Shown here piece by piece: positions 6,494 through 7,138 of a stretch of DNA of 7,138 nucleotides; position 1 is the stretch's first letter; every line of letters begins with the position of its first letter. Position numbers and translations under genes: made by a program. The notes under the pieces are model-generated. The model was not told where the DNA came from. It searched no databases and worked only from the letters and a program-made list of their open reading frames with translations. The DNA is from Bacilli bacterium (lineage in GTDB: Bacteria; Bacillota_I; Bacilli_A; RF39; UBA660), in the NCBI GenBank assembly GCA_022793555.1, contig JAAWDB010000086.1, positions 1 through 7,138 on the forward strand, written 5' to 3'.

Positions 6494-7138
6494 ATGAAGA
6501 ACCAAAATATTTTACATTACGATTCAGAAAATTCCTATTTTTATCATTTACTACTTGCCTTAATTCCGTTACTTTTATATGGATGGTATAAAAATGGCAT
6601 TCTTCCGTTTTTAAATCAAGATATATCCTGGATAAAAATGTTTCGACCTCTTTACTTTCCAGCATTAGTATTTAGTGTAAGTTATTTAGGTGATATGGTA
6701 GTGGCGAAAATAAAAAAAGAAAAGCGTGCAAATTCCCTAAATCCCTTTTATGGACTTCTTCTGTCAATGACACTTCCTATTAATGCCAATATATTTATAG
6801 TAAGCATACTAGTATTTTTTTGTTTTATCTTCTTTTCTTTTTGGAATAGAACAAAATGGAAAATCAATACACTATTAAGTACTAAAGTGATTTTATTTTT
6901 TATTTTAATAGCTAATGTATCTTATTTTAATGCTACCGAAAATATCAACAATCTATTTTATAGCTTAATTGACATTTTTTTAGGGCGTAATATCGGAGGA
7001 TTAGCTTCCACAAGCATCATTCTTATGTTAGGTGCTTATGCATTCCTTTCTTTTGACTATTACTACAAAAAAAGTATTCCTGTTTATACCTTTTTAACTT
7101 TTACTATTACAGCATTGATTATAGAACTAATCACGCCC
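6494..7138 (+). CDS. Divergent RnfD/NqrB-like membrane subunit, 5' part (runs off right edge)
   Basis: The ATG at 6494 directly follows the TGA of the RnfC-like gene and has AAAGGTG (6482-6488) inside that gene's last codons. The 215 visible residues contain no stop. The protein is very hydrophobic, with membrane segments near 16-40, 49-73, 81-117 (probably two), 130-145, 170-187 and 194-215. Matches to RnfD are the opening YHLLLALIPLLLYG (family aLlPa...), NPFYGLLLSMTLPINANIFIV (83-103; family GlLLal.lPp..p.w) and FLGRNIGGLASTSIILMLGAYAFL (162-185; family G...GsiGEtSalaiLlGg.yL). RnfD normally carries FMN covalently on Thr of Ser-Gly-Ala-Thr. Here the corresponding site reads YFNATEN, with T148. 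The family's GG.G.N.FNPA loop after the second half-segment is also missing. The identification rests on position after the RnfC-like gene plus these weak matches; it could instead be a related but non-flavin membrane protein. Confidence 0.7.
   Translation, partial: MKNQNILHYDSENSYFYHLLLALIPLLLYGWYKNGILPFLNQDISWIKMFRPLYFPALVFSVSYLGDMVVAKIKKEKRANSLNPFYGLLLSMTLPINANIFIVSILVFFCFIFFSFWNRTKWKINTLLSTKVILFFILIANVSYFNATENINNLFYSLIDIFLGRNIGGLASTSIILMLGAYAFLSFDYYYKKSIPVYTFLTFTITALIIELITP

Noticed and set aside
6480..6665. A minus-strand open frame across the start of the RnfD-like gene.
   Set aside because: It is antisense to a frame with a good Shine-Dalgarno and family matches, and its own translation is unrecognisable.

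Overview
The window is a strongly A/T-rich bacterial chromosome segment of ordinary gene density. The gene set (RNase HIII, CvpA, thioredoxin, UvrC), the Shine-Dalgarno sequences of the AGGAGGT / GGTGA type and the codon choice point to a low-GC Bacillota or a related small-genome lineage near the Mollicutes (inference; the species cannot be read from the sequence). Tryptophan is written TGG in every gene checked and one gene ends in TGA, so nothing suggests the Mycoplasma code.

Layout. Bases 1-684 hold the 3' part of holA (DNA polymerase III delta subunit), reading rightwards and converging on rnhC (RNase HIII, minus strand) across a hairpin that can terminate both genes. A 279-base divergent intergenic region separates rnhC from the cvpA-trxA pair (plus strand), which ends in a second hairpin terminator. 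A minus-strand gene for a short YigZ/IMPACT-family protein follows. It is divergent from uvrC (excinuclease subunit C). After uvrC, with no visible terminator, come two adjacent genes for divergent RnfC-like and RnfD-like membrane electron-transport subunits; the second runs off the right edge.

How it fits together. The order rnhC - cvpA - trxA - uvrC looks like a collapsed version of the Bacillus subtilis region rnhC-zapA-cvpA-polX-mutS2-...-trxA-uvrC, with zapA, polX and mutS2 absent and a yigZ-like gene inserted. Most of the window is therefore housekeeping: replication, RNA-DNA hybrid removal, nucleotide excision repair and thiol redox.

The most unusual part is the right end. The RnfC-like protein keeps all eight ferredoxin cysteines but has lost the glycine-rich loop expected in its flavin/NADH region. 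The RnfD-like protein keeps only Ala-Thr of the usual covalent-FMN motif. Together they look like a derived or repurposed Rnf-type complex. I found no CRISPR array, insertion sequence, tRNA, rRNA or recognisable riboswitch.
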